A stretch of DNA of 16,427 bases from the NCBI GenBank assembly GCA_964348185.1, contig CAYGBW010000173.1, positions 1 to 16,427 on the forward strand, written 5' to 3'. How positions within the stretch are numbered: position 1 is the stretch's first letter; the number at the start of each line of letters is the position of its first letter. Positions 6,861-13,675 of this stretch are shown here, piece after piece. The notes below the pieces were generated by a model that ran no database searches, was not told where the DNA came from, and was given only the letters and a program-made list of their open reading frames with translations. Source of the DNA: CAYGBW01 sp964348185 (GTDB taxonomy: Bacteria; Desulfobacterota; BSN033; WVXP01). The position numbers and the translations under genes are program-made.

Positions 6861-8015
6861 TCACAAAGGGGTTTGATCGCCGGTTTCTGCTGCGGGTTTC
6901 TGTGCGGATTCGCGCGGGGGGGAACCCCGGGATCTCCGGATCTTGACCCCCTCAGGGGTGATGGAGAGGTAAATCACCTTTCCCGATTCTCCGGGTTTAC
7001 CCAAATCCTTGCCATTGTGGAGAACCTGCACCCCTCCCGCATTACCGATCTTCATTTCCATGCTTTCCTCTCCCCGCCTCGAGATGTTTTCCCCAGACCT
7101 CAAGAGCATCGCTTTCGGTGGCCCGTGATCGATCTGAATTTGAATCCATGTATCCTCCGAGGCCCTGAGCTGGAGGTCGATGCCTGAGGGCGTTTGTGGA
7201 GGGGAAGGAGGAGCGGTGCGGGGTGGAGGAACGGGCAAAGGGCTCACGGGGAGTTCTTCGCGAATGTCATGAGATGGGAGAACCGACTTCACCTCCTCCC
7301 TTACAGTGGGTGGGTCGATTTCGGCTTCTGAAGGGGGGGAGGCGACGGGTTCCACTATCTGTTGGAGCACGGTGCTTGTCTCAGTTGCTCTGTGCCTGGG
7401 AAGGGCGATAAGTAAAACTATCCCCATGATGAGAAGGAGCGAAAGGGGAAAGACGATGGACTTCAGCCCCCACTGCTTAAGGGTATGGTAACCGACTCTT
7501 TCACCGGCAGCGTCGTCTTCCCCCCTCAGGAAGGTTTCGTAGCGCAGGACGATGTCAGTGGGATTTAGCCCCACATAACTGGCATAAGCCCTCAGAAACC
7601 CCTTGACAAAAACGATTGAAGGGAGAGAATCGACCTGGTCCTCCTCAAGCGCCCGTAGGATGCTTTCCTGGACTTTTGTCGTCCGGGATATCTCCTTCAG
7701 AGTTATGTCACGATATTCCCGTTCCCTCTTGAGATAGGCTCCGAACGATTCCCTCTTGGGTTTCGACGCGTCCGTCTTTGCCGGATCTTTGCGGCTCCTT
7801 TGGCCAATGGCTTTCCGCCTTCCTAGAACGGTTTTGTTCCACCTTGAGACGTAGCTCAAACCTGCGAGGAACGAGGAAAACCTACCCTTCAGTGCCCTCA
7901 GCAAATGTCCCCGTGCCCTTCGTTCAACGGAGCGGAGATATCGAAGAAAGCGGGTGAGATTCTTGACCTCGCGCCCGCTCGCGGTGTTCGTTTGAGCCTG
8001 CAAAGAGCCGCTCAT
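6861..8015 (-). CDS. rodZ: RodZ-like helix-turn-helix membrane protein with basic N-terminal extension
   Basis: This 384-residue protein has RodZ architecture. A cytoplasmic Cro/CI-like HTH (about 90-155: FGAYLKREREYRDITLKEIS, FVKGFLRAYASYVGL) is followed by one membrane helix (about 186-206), a Pro-rich periplasmic linker (about 225-278) and a C-terminal beta domain (about 279-352: LQLRASEDTWIQIQIDHG, LSITPEGVKI) like DUF4115. RodZ links MreB to the membrane and supports rod shape. It differs from typical RodZ in carrying about 88 strongly basic residues before the HTH; RodZ normally begins almost at the HTH. The ATG at 8015 has AGAGGGGG a few bases upstream, supporting the long form. No mreB is nearby; era lies 221 nt upstream on the same strand. 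The family call is solid; RodZ function itself is inferred. Confidence 0.85.
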   Translation of the reverse strand: MSGSLQAQTNTASGREVKNLTRFLRYLRSVERRARGHLLRALKGRFSSFLAGLSYVSRWNKTVLGRRKAIGQRSRKDPAKTDASKPKRESFGAYLKREREYRDITLKEISRTTKVQESILRALEEDQVDSLPSIVFVKGFLRAYASYVGLNPTDIVLRYETFLRGEDDAAGERVGYHTLKQWGLKSIVFPLSLLLIMGIVLLIALPRHRATETSTVLQQIVEPVASPPSEAEIDPPTVREEVKSVLPSHDIREELPVSPLPVPPPRTAPPSPPQTPSGIDLQLRASEDTWIQIQIDHGPPKAMLLRSGENISRRGEESMEMKIGNAGGVQVLHNGKDLGKPGESGKVIYLSITPEGVKIRRSRGSPPRESAQKPAAETGDQTPL

Positions 8016-8150
8016 GGTTCCCCCTCTATGACTCAGGACAGGCCCATGGGTCCCTCACCCTCTTCACCAGGACTTATCAAGAAGACGTCCCCCTGATCCG
8101 ATTAAGGGGTCCTTCCTTGGCCAACCGTGTTTTGAGTCCTTGCAGGCTTA

Positions 8151-8185
8151 CTCTTACCACCAGCTCGGACGATAGTCAAGTCCGA
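8151..8185 (-). promoter_or_regulatory. Candidate rodZ promoter with a dyad over its -35 box
   Basis: On the minus strand TTGACT (8179-8174), a 17-nt spacer and TAAGAG (8156-8151, a weak -10) precede rodZ by about 140 nt. The -35 lies exactly in the centre of an inverted repeat, TCGGAC-N9-GTCCGA (8165-8185). This could be an operator, or a hairpin in the era 3' end, 52 nt after its stop. Confidence 0.35.
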
Positions 8186-8236
8186 ATTGACCTTGACTGC
8201 TCTGCAAGGGGTCTTCCGAGCAGAGGGAACCGAGGA

Positions 8237-9145
8237 TCAAAACCGACGGGCCCCTCCCCCATAGCCCATTTCGTTCAGAAGTTTTGAGTTGCCCTTCCAA
8301 TCCCGCACCACTTTGACCCAGAGATGAAGAAAGACCCTCGTTTGGAAAAACCGCTCCATCTCTTGGCGAGCCATGGTGCCTATCTTCTTTAACTTGTGCC
8401 CCCCTCTTCCAATGAGAATCGCCTTCTGAGACGGTTTTTCAACAAGGATGACCGCAGAGATGGAGAGGAGCTTTTTCTCGGACTCATCTTTGAATGCCTC
8501 GATGGTCACACCGACCGAGTAAGGGATTTCTTTATAGGTGTATTGAAAGATTTTCTCTCTGATCATCTCCGCTGCCAGAAACCTCTCGGATTGATCGGTG
8601 GTCATGTCCTCAGGGAAGTACTGGGGCCCGTGGGGGAGATGCTTCTCAACGCTTTCAATAAGCCGATCGAGCCCTTCCCCATGGAGGGCACTCACGGGAA
8701 TGATTTCCTCAAAGTGATGGAGAGTGCGGTACCTGTCGATGAGGGGGAGGATGCTCACCTTCTTCACCAGATCAATCTTGTTGATGATCAGGAAGACGGG
8801 AACCTGGCAGGATGGGAGGCTCCTGACAATCGATTCGTCCTCCTCAATCTGAGGGCGTTGTGCCTCCGTCAAGAGGAGAATCAAATCTGCCTCCCCGGCG
8901 GCCTGGAGTGCGGTGCGGAGCATCGAATCGTGAAGTCTGGACCGAGGCCTATGAATCCCAGGCGTGTCCCAAAAGATGATTTGCCCATTCTTAAGATTCT
9001 TGATTCCCAGAATGCGGGTGCGGGTTGTCTGAGGTTTATCAGAAATGATGGCGATCTTTTCACCGAGGATACGATTGAGGAGAGTCGATTTCCCCACATT
9101 CGGTTTGCCGAGGATGGAAATGAACCCAGATTTGAACGAATTCAT
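8237..9145 (-). CDS. era: GTPase Era
   Basis: Era is an essential GTPase that binds the 3' end of 16S rRNA and aids 30S maturation. This protein has 302 residues, the usual size. GTPase motifs are G1 GKPNVGKS (13-20), G2 QTTRT (39-43), G3 DTPG (60-63), G4 NKID (122-125) and G5 SAL (152-154). The C-terminal KH domain carries GRGGHKLKKIG (GXXG at 246-249) and the family ending VKVVRDWKGN. The ATG at 9145 is fixed by the alignment of MNSFKSGFISILG with Era N-termini; the frame is open further upstream into lon but without a usable start. No good Shine-Dalgarno precedes the ATG; a GGAGGAGGG lies over 30 nt upstream. Lon ends 124 nt upstream on the same strand. Confidence 0.95.
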   Translation of the reverse strand: MNSFKSGFISILGKPNVGKSTLLNRILGEKIAIISDKPQTTRTRILGIKNLKNGQIIFWDTPGIHRPRSRLHDSMLRTALQAAGEADLILLLTEAQRPQIEEDESIVRSLPSCQVPVFLIINKIDLVKKVSILPLIDRYRTLHHFEEIIPVSALHGEGLDRLIESVEKHLPHGPQYFPEDMTTDQSERFLAAEMIREKIFQYTYKEIPYSVGVTIEAFKDESEKKLLSISAVILVEKPSQKAILIGRGGHKLKKIGTMARQEMERFFQTRVFLHLWVKVVRDWKGNSKLLNEMGYGGGARRF

Positions 9146-9269
9146 GGGAAAGAAGTGTTCAGATATCCTGGCGGTCGCCCTCCTCCGAAGGGAGAACGAT
9201 TCCTCAGGCCATGAGGCGGAGATCTCAGAGGAATGAAACCGGTGAAAGCCAGGGTCTCTCCTCCCCCAC

Positions 9270-11609
9270 TTATTCCACCAAAGCCTCTCTGAAGACCTCA
9301 TGGATATGGTTCGCAAAGACGATGTCGATGCCTTTGAGGAAATCGCCTGGAACATCCTCCAGATGGGCCCGGTTTTTCATGGGGAGAATGACTTTTCTCA
9401 CCTCTGCCCTGAGGGCAGCATGCACCTTCTCCTTCACGCCTCCAACTGGAAGAATTCTCCCGGTTAAGGTGAGTTCTCCGGTCATGGCAACATCGTGTCT
9501 GACAGGCTTTCCTGACAGGAGAGAAAGAAGGGCGACTGCGATTGTTGCCCCTGCCGAGGGCCCATCCTTGGGGATGGCACCGGCCGGAACATGAACATGG
9601 AAACCGTGGTTGAGGAACAGACTGTGGGTGATCCCAAGCTTTCGTGCATCACCCCGGATATAGCTGAGAGCAGCTTGAGCAGATTCTTTCATAACGTCTC
9701 CCAGGGATCCGGTCAAAATCAACCCCTTTTCTCCCCTTATCCTTGAGACCTCCACGAACATGATATCTCCGCCGTTCTCTGTCCAGGCAAGCCCGGTGGC
9801 GACCCCGATGTTGTCCCTTTCTTCCTTGACCTCTCTAAAGATCCGTTGGGGCCCTAGAAATTCTTCAACGGTTTGTCCCTCAATGAGATCCCTTTTCTCC
9901 TTTCCCTGAGTCAATTCTCGGGCGACCTTTCGGCAGATTGCGGCGATTTCCCTTTCCAGATTCCTGACCCCGGCCTCATGGGTATACTCCCGGATGATCT
10001 TTTGAATTGCCTCCCTTTTGAAGGTAATGGGATTCTCCTTCAGCCCATTTTCCTCAATCTGGTGGGGGATGAGGAAGGTGGTCGCGATCTTCTCTTTCTC
10101 TTCGTCGGTGTAACCGGGGATGTTGATCACTTCCATCCTATCCCTCAGAGCAGGGGGAACGGGGGAGAGGGTATTGGCCGTCGTGACAAACATAACGCGA
10201 GACAGGTCAAAAGGGACATCCAGGTAGTGATCGGTGAACGAGGAGTTCTGTTCAGGATCCAGAACCTCCAGAAGGGCGGCGGCTGGATCTCCGCGGAAAT
10301 CCTGGCCGATCTTATCCACTTCGTCCAGCATGAAGACGGGGTTACTCGTCCCACTCCGTCTGATGTCCTGAATGATCCTTCCCGGGAGGGCGCCAACGTA
10401 TGTCCTTCTGTGCCCTCTGATCTCTGCTTCATCTCTCATGCCCCCCAGGGATATGCGGATGAATTTTCTTCCCAGAGCCCTGGCAATTGACTTCCCAAGG
10501 GAGGTTTTCCCCACACCAGGGGGGCCGGCAAAACAGAGAATCGGACCCTTCATGGTTTTTCGCATCTTTTTTACGGCCAGATACTCGAGAATCCGATCCT
10601 TGACCTTTTCAAGATCGTAGTGGTCTTCGTTGAGGATCCTCTCGGCCCTATTGATGTCGAGGTTGTCTCTGGTGCGTCGGTTCCAGGGAAGGGTGACCAG
10701 GTAGTCGACATAGGTTCTGGCCACGGTGTATTCTGCAGAGGTGGGGTTCATCCGTTCAAGACGATTGATCTCCCTTTCGGCGACCTCTTCGACTTTCTTG
10801 GGCATTGCCGCAGAGCGAACCCTCTCCCTGAGCTCGTTGATTTCCGCCGCGTGGGGATCGTCGACTCCGAGTTGTTTTTGAACTGACTTCATTTGCTGCC
10901 AAACCGCGTGGTTTTTCTGGGTCTTTGTCGGATCTCTGGCTGATCCGGCTGGGGGAGAGGGCTTGGCTTCACGATTTTGGATTTCTCTGCTCAGGAAGAG
11001 AAACGCCTTTTTCAGCCGTTCCAACGGATCGACGCATTCGAGAATCTCCTGCCTTTCCGTTAGCCCCAGGTTGAGGTATGTGGCGACAAGGTCTGCCAGT
11101 TGTCCCGGCGTATCCAACTGATCGAGGAGTTGATCGACTTCCTCGGGAAGAGGTTTTCCTAGAGATAGAGACACAGACACCCTGAAGAGGGACCGGGCAC
11201 TCTGGACCAAGGTGTTTGAAATCAAGGATTTCTTGTGATGAACCCTGATCTCCTCAACCTGGGCCAGAAGAAAGGGCTTGTCAGAAACGGGTTTCCCGAT
11301 CAGGATCCGGGAGATCCCCTCAACAAGAATCTGAACCCCCCCTCCGGGCAATCGGATACTTTGAAGGATTCTGCCGGCGGTTCCCACGGAATAGAGATCA
11401 TTGAGTTGCGGGTTTGACACCGTCTCTGCCTTCTGAGAAACGAACCCCCCGATATAATCGGGCGAAATTCTCTCCAACAAATCGACGATACTGTCTGAAC
11501 GGAAGAAAAGGGGTAGAATCATCTGAGGGAAGAGCACGATTCCCTGTAGGGGAATAATAGGGAGTTTTTTGGGAACAGGGAATGCCTTCGCCTTACTCGT
11601 GTACCTCAC
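9270..11609 (-). CDS. lon: ATP-dependent protease Lon (LonA)
   Basis: Lon is a homo-hexameric AAA+ serine protease that degrades misfolded and regulatory proteins in the cytoplasm. It has 779 residues, typical of LonA. The N-terminal substrate-binding domain (about 10-200, beginning LPIIPLQGIVLFPQMILPL) is followed by helices, then Walker A GPPGVGKT (362-369), Walker B VFMLDE (425-430), and pore/ATPase signatures GGMRDEAEIRGHRRTYVGALPG and PAAALLEVLDPEQN. The protease domain contains the catalytic dyad Ser685 (KDGPSAGA) and Lys726 (GGVKEK). It starts at GTG 11609, with GGAG 8 nt upstream. Its own promoter (11683-11655) and a terminator-like hairpin after the PilZ gene suggest independent transcription. 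Lon is heat-inducible in many bacteria; a heat-shock-like box lies further upstream, before the PilZ gene. Confidence 0.97.
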   Translation of the reverse strand: MRYTSKAKAFPVPKKLPIIPLQGIVLFPQMILPLFFRSDSIVDLLERISPDYIGGFVSQKAETVSNPQLNDLYSVGTAGRILQSIRLPGGGVQILVEGISRILIGKPVSDKPFLLAQVEEIRVHHKKSLISNTLVQSARSLFRVSVSLSLGKPLPEEVDQLLDQLDTPGQLADLVATYLNLGLTERQEILECVDPLERLKKAFLFLSREIQNREAKPSPPAGSARDPTKTQKNHAVWQQMKSVQKQLGVDDPHAAEINELRERVRSAAMPKKVEEVAEREINRLERMNPTSAEYTVARTYVDYLVTLPWNRRTRDNLDINRAERILNEDHYDLEKVKDRILEYLAVKKMRKTMKGPILCFAGPPGVGKTSLGKSIARALGRKFIRISLGGMRDEAEIRGHRRTYVGALPGRIIQDIRRSGTSNPVFMLDEVDKIGQDFRGDPAAALLEVLDPEQNSSFTDHYLDVPFDLSRVMFVTTANTLSPVPPALRDRMEVINIPGYTDEEKEKIATTFLIPHQIEENGLKENPITFKREAIQKIIREYTHEAGVRNLEREIAAICRKVARELTQGKEKRDLIEGQTVEEFLGPQRIFREVKEERDNIGVATGLAWTENGGDIMFVEVSRIRGEKGLILTGSLGDVMKESAQAALSYIRGDARKLGITHSLFLNHGFHVHVPAGAIPKDGPSAGATIAVALLSLLSGKPVRHDVAMTGELTLTGRILPVGGVKEKVHAALRAEVRKVILPMKNRAHLEDVPGDFLKGIDIVFANHIHEVFREALVE

Positions 11610-11654
11610 ATCAAGATCTCCAAAACCATGGTCTTCCTGCGCAAGGAATTTTGT

Positions 11655-11683
11655 ATGTTATATGAAAACGATTCTTCTGTCAA
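11655..11683 (-). promoter_or_regulatory. Promoter of lon
   Basis: On the minus strand there is an exact TTGACA (11683-11678), a 17-nt spacer and TAACAT (11660-11655) in an AT-rich stretch. The expected start near 11648 gives a leader of about 39 nt before the GTG. Confidence 0.6.
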
Positions 11684-11803
11684 CACGGTCGCTGGGGTAT
11701 GAAGGGGTGTCTCCGAATTCAGAGGGCTCCTGTAAGCCAACAGCGTGGACAGCGCAACATCGCCTGATGGCCCTAGAGCGGACATTACCCCAGGTCGGGA
11801 TAC

Positions 11804-11828
11804 AAAAATGGGTTCAGAGATCTCTACC
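11804..11828 (-). terminator. Possible intrinsic terminator of the PilZ gene
   Basis: On the minus strand the stem GGT-AGAGA / TCTCT-GA-ACC (11828-11811) overlaps the stop codon and is followed by CATTTTTG. The loop is minimal and the stem is bulged, so it is weak. Confidence 0.35.
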
Positions 11829-12189
11829 TTGTTTTGGAAGGCTTGAAGTAATAGATGAACCGGGTCAGGGCAATCTTGTCCATTTTCTCGATGTTTTGAA
11901 TGGAGATCCCGAATTGAAAGCTCTGATCCTTGGAGCGAGTCACATGGATTACCTTTCCTCTGAACGAGACTGACTGGTCTCCCAAAGACAGGGTGATTCC
12001 GAGCAATTCTCCCGTGTCGACGGGGAAAAGACTCTGTAATCTGACCCCGTCTGGACTCAGGTCTAAGGATCGTGACCGTCTTCGTTCGCATGGCTTCCAC
12101 TGCTCATCGAACCGGACATAGGTGGCCGGGCAAATACTGTTGAGTCGGACTGACTTCCTTCTCTCATGAGGGCGGGATGGATTTTTCAT
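11824..12189 (-). CDS. PilZ domain protein (probable c-di-GMP receptor)
   Basis: This is a stand-alone PilZ protein of 121 residues. Both ligand motifs are present: RKSVR (R11-xxx-R15) near the N-terminus and DLSPDG (D43-x-S45-xx-G48), matching RxxxR and D/NxSxxG. Beta-strand-like segments follow (LLGITLSLG, SFRGKVIHV, FQFGISIQNI), then a short C-terminal helix. Such proteins bind cyclic di-GMP and alter motility, secretion or transcription through partners; no partner is evident here. The ATG at 12189 has AGGA about 9 nt upstream. A minus-strand ORF in another frame across 11606-12100 is a shadow. The gene precedes lon by 214 nt and is preceded by a long leader from a consensus promoter at 12467. 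Confidence 0.85.
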   Translation of the reverse strand: MKNPSRPHERRKSVRLNSICPATYVRFDEQWKPCERRRSRSLDLSPDGVRLQSLFPVDTGELLGITLSLGDQSVSFRGKVIHVTRSKDQSFQFGISIQNIEKMDKIALTRFIYYFKPSKTR

Positions 12190-12299
12190 GGAGATTCTTC
12201 CTGAATCTACCTCAGAAATCCCCTCTGGTCGAAAAATCTCGGAGACTTAGACCCTCAAAATCCTTTCCCCCTTTGAATCCCCTCGATCCAGATCTCCAG

Positions 12300-12326
12300 A
12301 CATGGGGGGGAGAACGGAGCTTCAGC
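12300..12326 (-). promoter_or_regulatory. Possible heat-shock (sigma32-like) promoter
   Basis: On the minus strand GCTGAAG (12326-12320), a 12-nt gap and CCCCATGT (12307-12300) resemble the sigma32 pattern CTTGAAA / CCCCATnT. The -10 part is a good match; the -35 part is poor and the spacing is slightly short. Its position before the PilZ gene and lon gives it interest, but a chance match is quite possible. Confidence 0.25.
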
Positions 12327-12439
12327 TTTATCCTCAACCCGCACGGATCACTCAGTCGATGGAGAGATGAGAAAACCCTTTCCCTTTCTGAGAAAAAGTT
12401 TTCTCATAAGTAATTGAAAATATTGTATAAATCATAATG

Positions 12440-12467
12440 ATTATACCCAATCAAGACGGGATGTCAA
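12440..12467 (-). promoter_or_regulatory. Consensus sigma70 promoter of the PilZ gene
   Basis: On the minus strand both hexamers are perfect: TTGACA (12467-12462), a 16-nt spacer, TATAAT (12445-12440). Transcription from about 12433 would leave an unusually long leader of about 244 nt before the PilZ ATG. Confidence 0.65.
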
Positions 12468-12515
12468 GACAAAAATGGAGACGGGGGCGTTACAGAGACC
12501 ACGGATTCTTATATC

Positions 12516-12537
12516 ACGGGCACCCGTAGATTTTTTT
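12516..12537 (+). terminator. Orphan terminator-like hairpin on the plus strand
   Basis: ACGGG-CA-CCCGT (12516-12527; probably a 4-bp stem with GCAC loop) is followed by AGA and seven T residues (12531-12537). No plus-strand gene lies upstream, so if it works it would end a short RNA started in the AT-rich region near 12420-12450, or stop stray transcription before ssb. Confidence 0.35.
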
Positions 12538-12658
12538 CTTCTGGGTTCTTCCATTGCCCGGGCCGTGGGGTTATTTGGGTGATTTGGCGCTACACTCATA
12601 TACATAAGTATCTGAATTTATTGAAAAAAAATGTTATGGCCAGGGTCCTCCCCTTTGT

Positions 12659-12688
12659 CTTGAAATGTATCAAGACCCGTGCTAATGT
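12659..12688 (+). promoter_or_regulatory. Candidate ssb promoter with overlapping dyad
   Basis: TTGAAA (12660-12665), a 17-nt spacer ending in TGC, and TAATGT (12683-12688; a weak -10 with an extended -10 element) precede ssb by about 88 nt. The inverted repeat CTTGA-N6-TCAAG (12659-12674) covers the -35 and may be an operator. Confidence 0.35.
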
Positions 12689-12776
12689 AATCTCATTTGC
12701 CGTCAGGCATGCTCACGGGAGTTGGAGGGGTAGATCGAGAGGGCGATCTTTCAATTCACCATATCGAGGAGGTGTC

Positions 12777-13187
12777 ATGGCAGGGGTAAACAAGGTGATT
12801 CTCATTGGTCGGTTAGGGGCCGATCCCGAGGTGAGATATACCAACACCGGGACTGCGGTCGCGAATTTTTCCCTGGCCACAACTACGAACTGGGTCAACA
12901 AGGATGGGGAGCGGGAGGAGAGAACCGAATGGCATCGGGTGGTGGCCTTTGCGCGTCTCGGCGAGATTTGCGGTGAATATCTGAACAAGGGCAAACAGGT
13001 CTACGTGGAGGGTAGGTTGCAGACACGCTCCTGGGAAGATAAGGACGGCAACAGACGAAAGACGACCGAGGTGGTAGCCCAGCAGCTTCAGATGTTAGGC
13101 GCTCCATCGGGGGACCAACCCTCCGTAGAGGAAGGCCCTATGGGTCGGGAAGAAGAACCCATTCGTGAAGACGATATCCCCTTCTGA
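12777..13187 (+). CDS. ssb: Single-stranded DNA-binding protein
   Basis: SSB coats single-stranded DNA in replication, recombination and repair, and recruits partners through its acidic tip. It has 136 residues: an OB-fold (about 1-108) beginning MAGVNKVILIGRLGADPEVRY, with NFSLAT, EWHRVVAF, EYLNKGKQVYVEGRL and a typical TTEVVAQQLQML end. A short linker follows, then the acidic C-terminal tip REDDIPF that binds partner proteins. The start is ATG 12777 with AGGAGG 4 nt upstream. The frame is open for 66 codons further upstream, but that part is basic, unlike SSB, and has no such ribosome-binding site. It is monocistronic, unlike the rpsF-ssb-rpsR arrangement in many bacteria. Confidence 0.96.
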   Translation: MAGVNKVILIGRLGADPEVRYTNTGTAVANFSLATTTNWVNKDGEREERTEWHRVVAFARLGEICGEYLNKGKQVYVEGRLQTRSWEDKDGNRRKTTEVVAQQLQMLGAPSGDQPSVEEGPMGREEEPIREDDIPF

Positions 13188-13211
13188 CTCTAACGGGTTA
13201 GACGGAGTCTT
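13186..13211 (+). terminator. Weak hairpin at the end of ssb
   Basis: GACTC-TAA-CGGG-TTA-GACG-GAGTC, with a 4-nt bulge, begins in the ssb stop codon and is followed by only TT. It may end the transcript, but support is slight. The next 100 nt (13212-13314) show nothing definite apart from GGAGTCAGGAG (13260-13270), the same heptamer motif as the array at 15979-16094. Confidence 0.3.
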
Positions 13212-13314
13212 CTGAGGGGTGGCCTGAGTTCGGCGGCTTTGCGTGGAATGCCTGCGCAGGGAGTCAGGAGTACACGCTGTCCCTTTGCCTTGGGTTGGAG
13301 GATGAATATCAGTT

Positions 13315-13515
13315 AGTCGCCACTGAAAAATGCCCCTGGAACGAACATTACGGAGTTTTTGGGGCTACCCGTCTTGGCGAAGGAAGTGTCCCCGAAGGGG
13401 CGAGATTCAGCTGTTTGAGGCCGCCAGGCCGAGTTCGGAAGATCGAACGACCGAGCCTTAGAACGGGTCAAAAACTTCGTTCAGAGAGGGTCAGGGGCAT
13501 TTTTCAGTGGCGACT
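13315..13515. repeat. 201-bp palindromic element, copy 1 (MITE-like), with 24-bp terminal inverted repeats
   Basis: The ends form a perfect 24-bp inverted repeat: 13315-13338 begins AGTCGCCACTGAAAAA and is the exact reverse complement of 13492-13515. A second, imperfect inverted segment lies just inside (GAACGAA..GTTTTTG against CAAAAACTTCGTTC). The interior 13385-13476 contains three small hairpins: CCCC-GAA-GGGG, GGCC-GCCA-GGCC and GTTCG-GAAGAT-CGAAC. By hand alignment 90 of the 92 interior bases match the reverse complement of 16401-16310 (copy 2). No coding potential is credible; the 13295-13714 reading frame is incidental. I see no clear target-site duplication. It may be a non-autonomous mobile element or an RNA-forming intergenic repeat. 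Confidence 0.8.
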
Positions 13516-13675
13516 GGTTACTGGCCATCGGATATGGGCGGCCGGATGTTTGACCGTTCCCCTGTTCCAGAATCCGCAATCTAAAAGCCGCAATCATCAT
13601 TGCGCCATTGCTTCCGAAGGTCCCCTGGCGGTTCATGAAGAACCCGTCCCTTTGCGTAACGGGTGGGTCGATCCT

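Larger units (their letters stand above)
12190..12776. other. 587-nt divergent intergenic region between the PilZ gene and ssb
   Basis: No credible gene is seen; frames across 12177-12413 and 12579-12776 lack start context and family similarity. The segment nearest the PilZ gene (12190-12400) is a transcribed leader if the 12467 promoter is used. It includes an imperfect minus-strand hairpin TGAGAAA-ACTT-TTTCTCA (about 12393-12410). About 12400-12450 is strikingly AT-rich. The remainder holds an orphan terminator and the ssb promoter region. Confidence 0.6.

Noticed and set aside
8032..8043. CTCAGGACAGGC shared with 16415-16426
   Set aside because: The match does not extend beyond 12 nt and the flanks are unrelated; it may be chance.
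11606..12100. 164-codon minus-strand frame overlapping the PilZ gene
   Set aside because: It is an out-of-frame shadow; the PilZ motifs RxxxR and DxSxxG are in the other frame.
12177..12413. 78-codon plus-strand frame antisense to the PilZ leader
   Set aside because: It has no ribosome-binding site, low-complexity composition, and lies opposite a likely transcribed leader.
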